This document shows positions 5,885 to 6,395 of a stretch of DNA of 6,395 bases, piece after piece; position 1 is the first letter of the stretch; each line of letters opens with the position of its first letter. The DNA lies in the NCBI GenBank assembly GCA_027456925.1, contig DAIDTZ010000249.1, positions 1 through 6,395 on the forward strand, given 5' to 3'. A program made the translations under genes and the position numbers. This stretch comes from Nitrospirota bacterium (GTDB lineage: Bacteria; Nitrospirota; UBA9217). The notes below the pieces were generated by a model, which did no database searches, was not told where the DNA came from, and saw nothing but the letters and a program-made list of their open reading frames with translations.

Positions 5885-5966
5885 CTCACACAGAGCCACA
5901 AAGACACGAAGAGATCCGGTATAAGTAAAAGGGTTCTTACTTCGTGGCTCCGTGTCTTCGTGTGAG
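5885..5966. repeat. Long imperfect inverted repeat, probable dispersed intergenic element
   Basis: Two 27-base arms (5885-5911 and 5940-5966) are reverse complements apart from six mismatches, separated by 28 bases. The arms contain CACACAGAGCCACAAAGACA and its counterpart GGCTCCGTGTCTTCGTGTG. An inner pair AAGTAA/TTACTT (5923-5928 with 5937-5942) lies in the spacer. No coding content. The repetitive CACA/GACA style is like palindromic intergenic repeats found in many bacterial genomes; copies elsewhere cannot be checked here. Confidence 0.6.
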
Positions 5967-5995
5967 GAATAAAACCGTTTTTAAAAGTGGAAATA

Positions 5996-6395
5996 ATGTT
6001 CCAATTCAAACAGAACCAGAAGGTCTTCACTCTCGACAAGATCAAGGTCGGCGGCCAGCCGGGGGAAAATCCGCCGCTGTTGATCTCGTCCATGTTCCAC
6101 AACAAGGACAGGATCGTAACGGACCGGAAAGGGCATTTCGACCGCAAACAGGCGGTTGAGCTCATAAAAAAGCAGGAAGAGCTTTCCGCCTCGACGGGCA
6201 TACCGTCCATGGTGGCCATGGTGGCGAACTCCCCGGAAGAAGCGAAGATCTATATCGACTTCTATCGCGAAACGACCGACATGCCCTTCGGCATCGATAT
6301 GTGGGTCGCGGAAAAGCGGGCCCAGGCCACGGAATACGTTGCCAAGCTGGGGCTCCAGGACAAGTTCCTGTACAACAGCATCACGCCCTGGGACA
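5996..6395 (+). CDS. MtrH-family methyltransferase (methyltetrahydropterin:corrinoid), 3' partial
   Basis: The first 133 residues of a protein matching the MtrH family, which forms a pterin-binding TIM barrel and moves methyl groups between tetrahydromethanopterin or tetrahydrofolate and a corrinoid. Characteristic stretches are FTLDKIKVGGQPGENPPLLI (11-30) with the GGQPGE turn, FHNKDRIVTD (35-44), QEELSASTGIPSMV (60-73) and the second-strand region DMPFGIDMWVAE (95-106). The family is about 300 residues, so less than half is here, and the frame is intact to the edge. The ATG at 5996 starts as known MtrH proteins do (MF-F), but only a weak AGTGG-like SD precedes it. In bacteria such MtrH homologues occur outside the archaeal Mtr complex, beside corrinoid proteins and MttB-type methyltransferases, and are thought to methylate tetrahydrofolate. 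With the URO-D gene upstream this supports a corrinoid one-carbon cluster continuing past the right edge. Confidence 0.85.
   Translation, partial: MFQFKQNQKVFTLDKIKVGGQPGENPPLLISSMFHNKDRIVTDRKGHFDRKQAVELIKKQEELSASTGIPSMVAMVANSPEEAKIYIDFYRETTDMPFGIDMWVAEKRAQATEYVAKLGLQDKFLYNSITPWD

Noticed and set aside
5417..5965. Plus-strand frame overlapping the AhpD-like gene
   Set aside because: Arg/Gly/His-rich frame shadow that runs on through the terminator and the inverted repeat.
5866..6219. Minus-strand frame across the inverted repeat and MtrH start
   Set aside because: Covers the repeat and the antisense of the MtrH-like gene; no family features.
1..6395. CRISPR arrays, rRNA genes, insertion sequences
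   Set aside because: No regularly spaced direct repeats, rRNA-like sequence or transposase coding was seen on either strand.

Overview
This window looks like part of a bacterial chromosome, probably from an anaerobe using corrinoid-dependent one-carbon metabolism. The evidence is tight gene packing, clear Shine-Dalgarno (SD) sequences including a 12-base perfect complement to the usual 16S 3' end, and a MtaA-type URO-D protein near a MtrH-type methyltransferase. Desulfobacterota, Nitrospirota or Firmicutes relatives are all plausible; the sequence alone does not decide.

Left part (1-2251), accessory/defence. A CopG/BrnA-type antitoxin enters from the left edge and is broken by a one-base frameshift near its C-terminus. 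A promoter region with repeated ATAGTG/CACTAT boxes follows. Next come a beta-class DNA methyltransferase (TSPPYW, DPFLGTGST) and, directly abutting, a second gene that is probably the cognate restriction endonuclease. The second gene is split by a -1 frameshift exactly at an in-frame A AAA AAA heptamer; joining the frames gives a coherent 240-residue protein.

Middle part (2252-3740). A COG0523/CobW-type GTPase (GLLGSGKT, CVCC, NKTD) lies on the minus strand, convergent with the restriction-modification pair. Directly upstream, and overlapping its start by ATGA, is a Cys-rich open frame that I do not recognise. Its only nearby ATG is followed after seven codons by an in-frame TAG. The rest of this stretch has no convincing gene.

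Right part (3741-6395), one-carbon cluster on the plus strand. The order is a small degenerate response-regulator receiver, a URO-D/MtaA-like protein with the H-x-C...C zinc ligands, a small AhpD/carboxymuconolactone-decarboxylase-like protein with unusual Cys spacing, and the first 133 residues of a MtrH-like methyltransferase that runs off the right edge. Two structured intergenic elements interrupt it: a cloverleaf-like set of stems at 5148-5238, and a long imperfect inverted repeat at 5885-5966. The genes suggest methyl transfer between a corrinoid protein (not in the window) and a pterin; the GTPase may serve metal or cofactor handling for it. That functional link is inference.

Three of the eight main reading frames are interrupted (antitoxin, putative endonuclease, Cys-rich frame). 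Either this region is decaying or the sequence carries indel errors; read data would separate the two.
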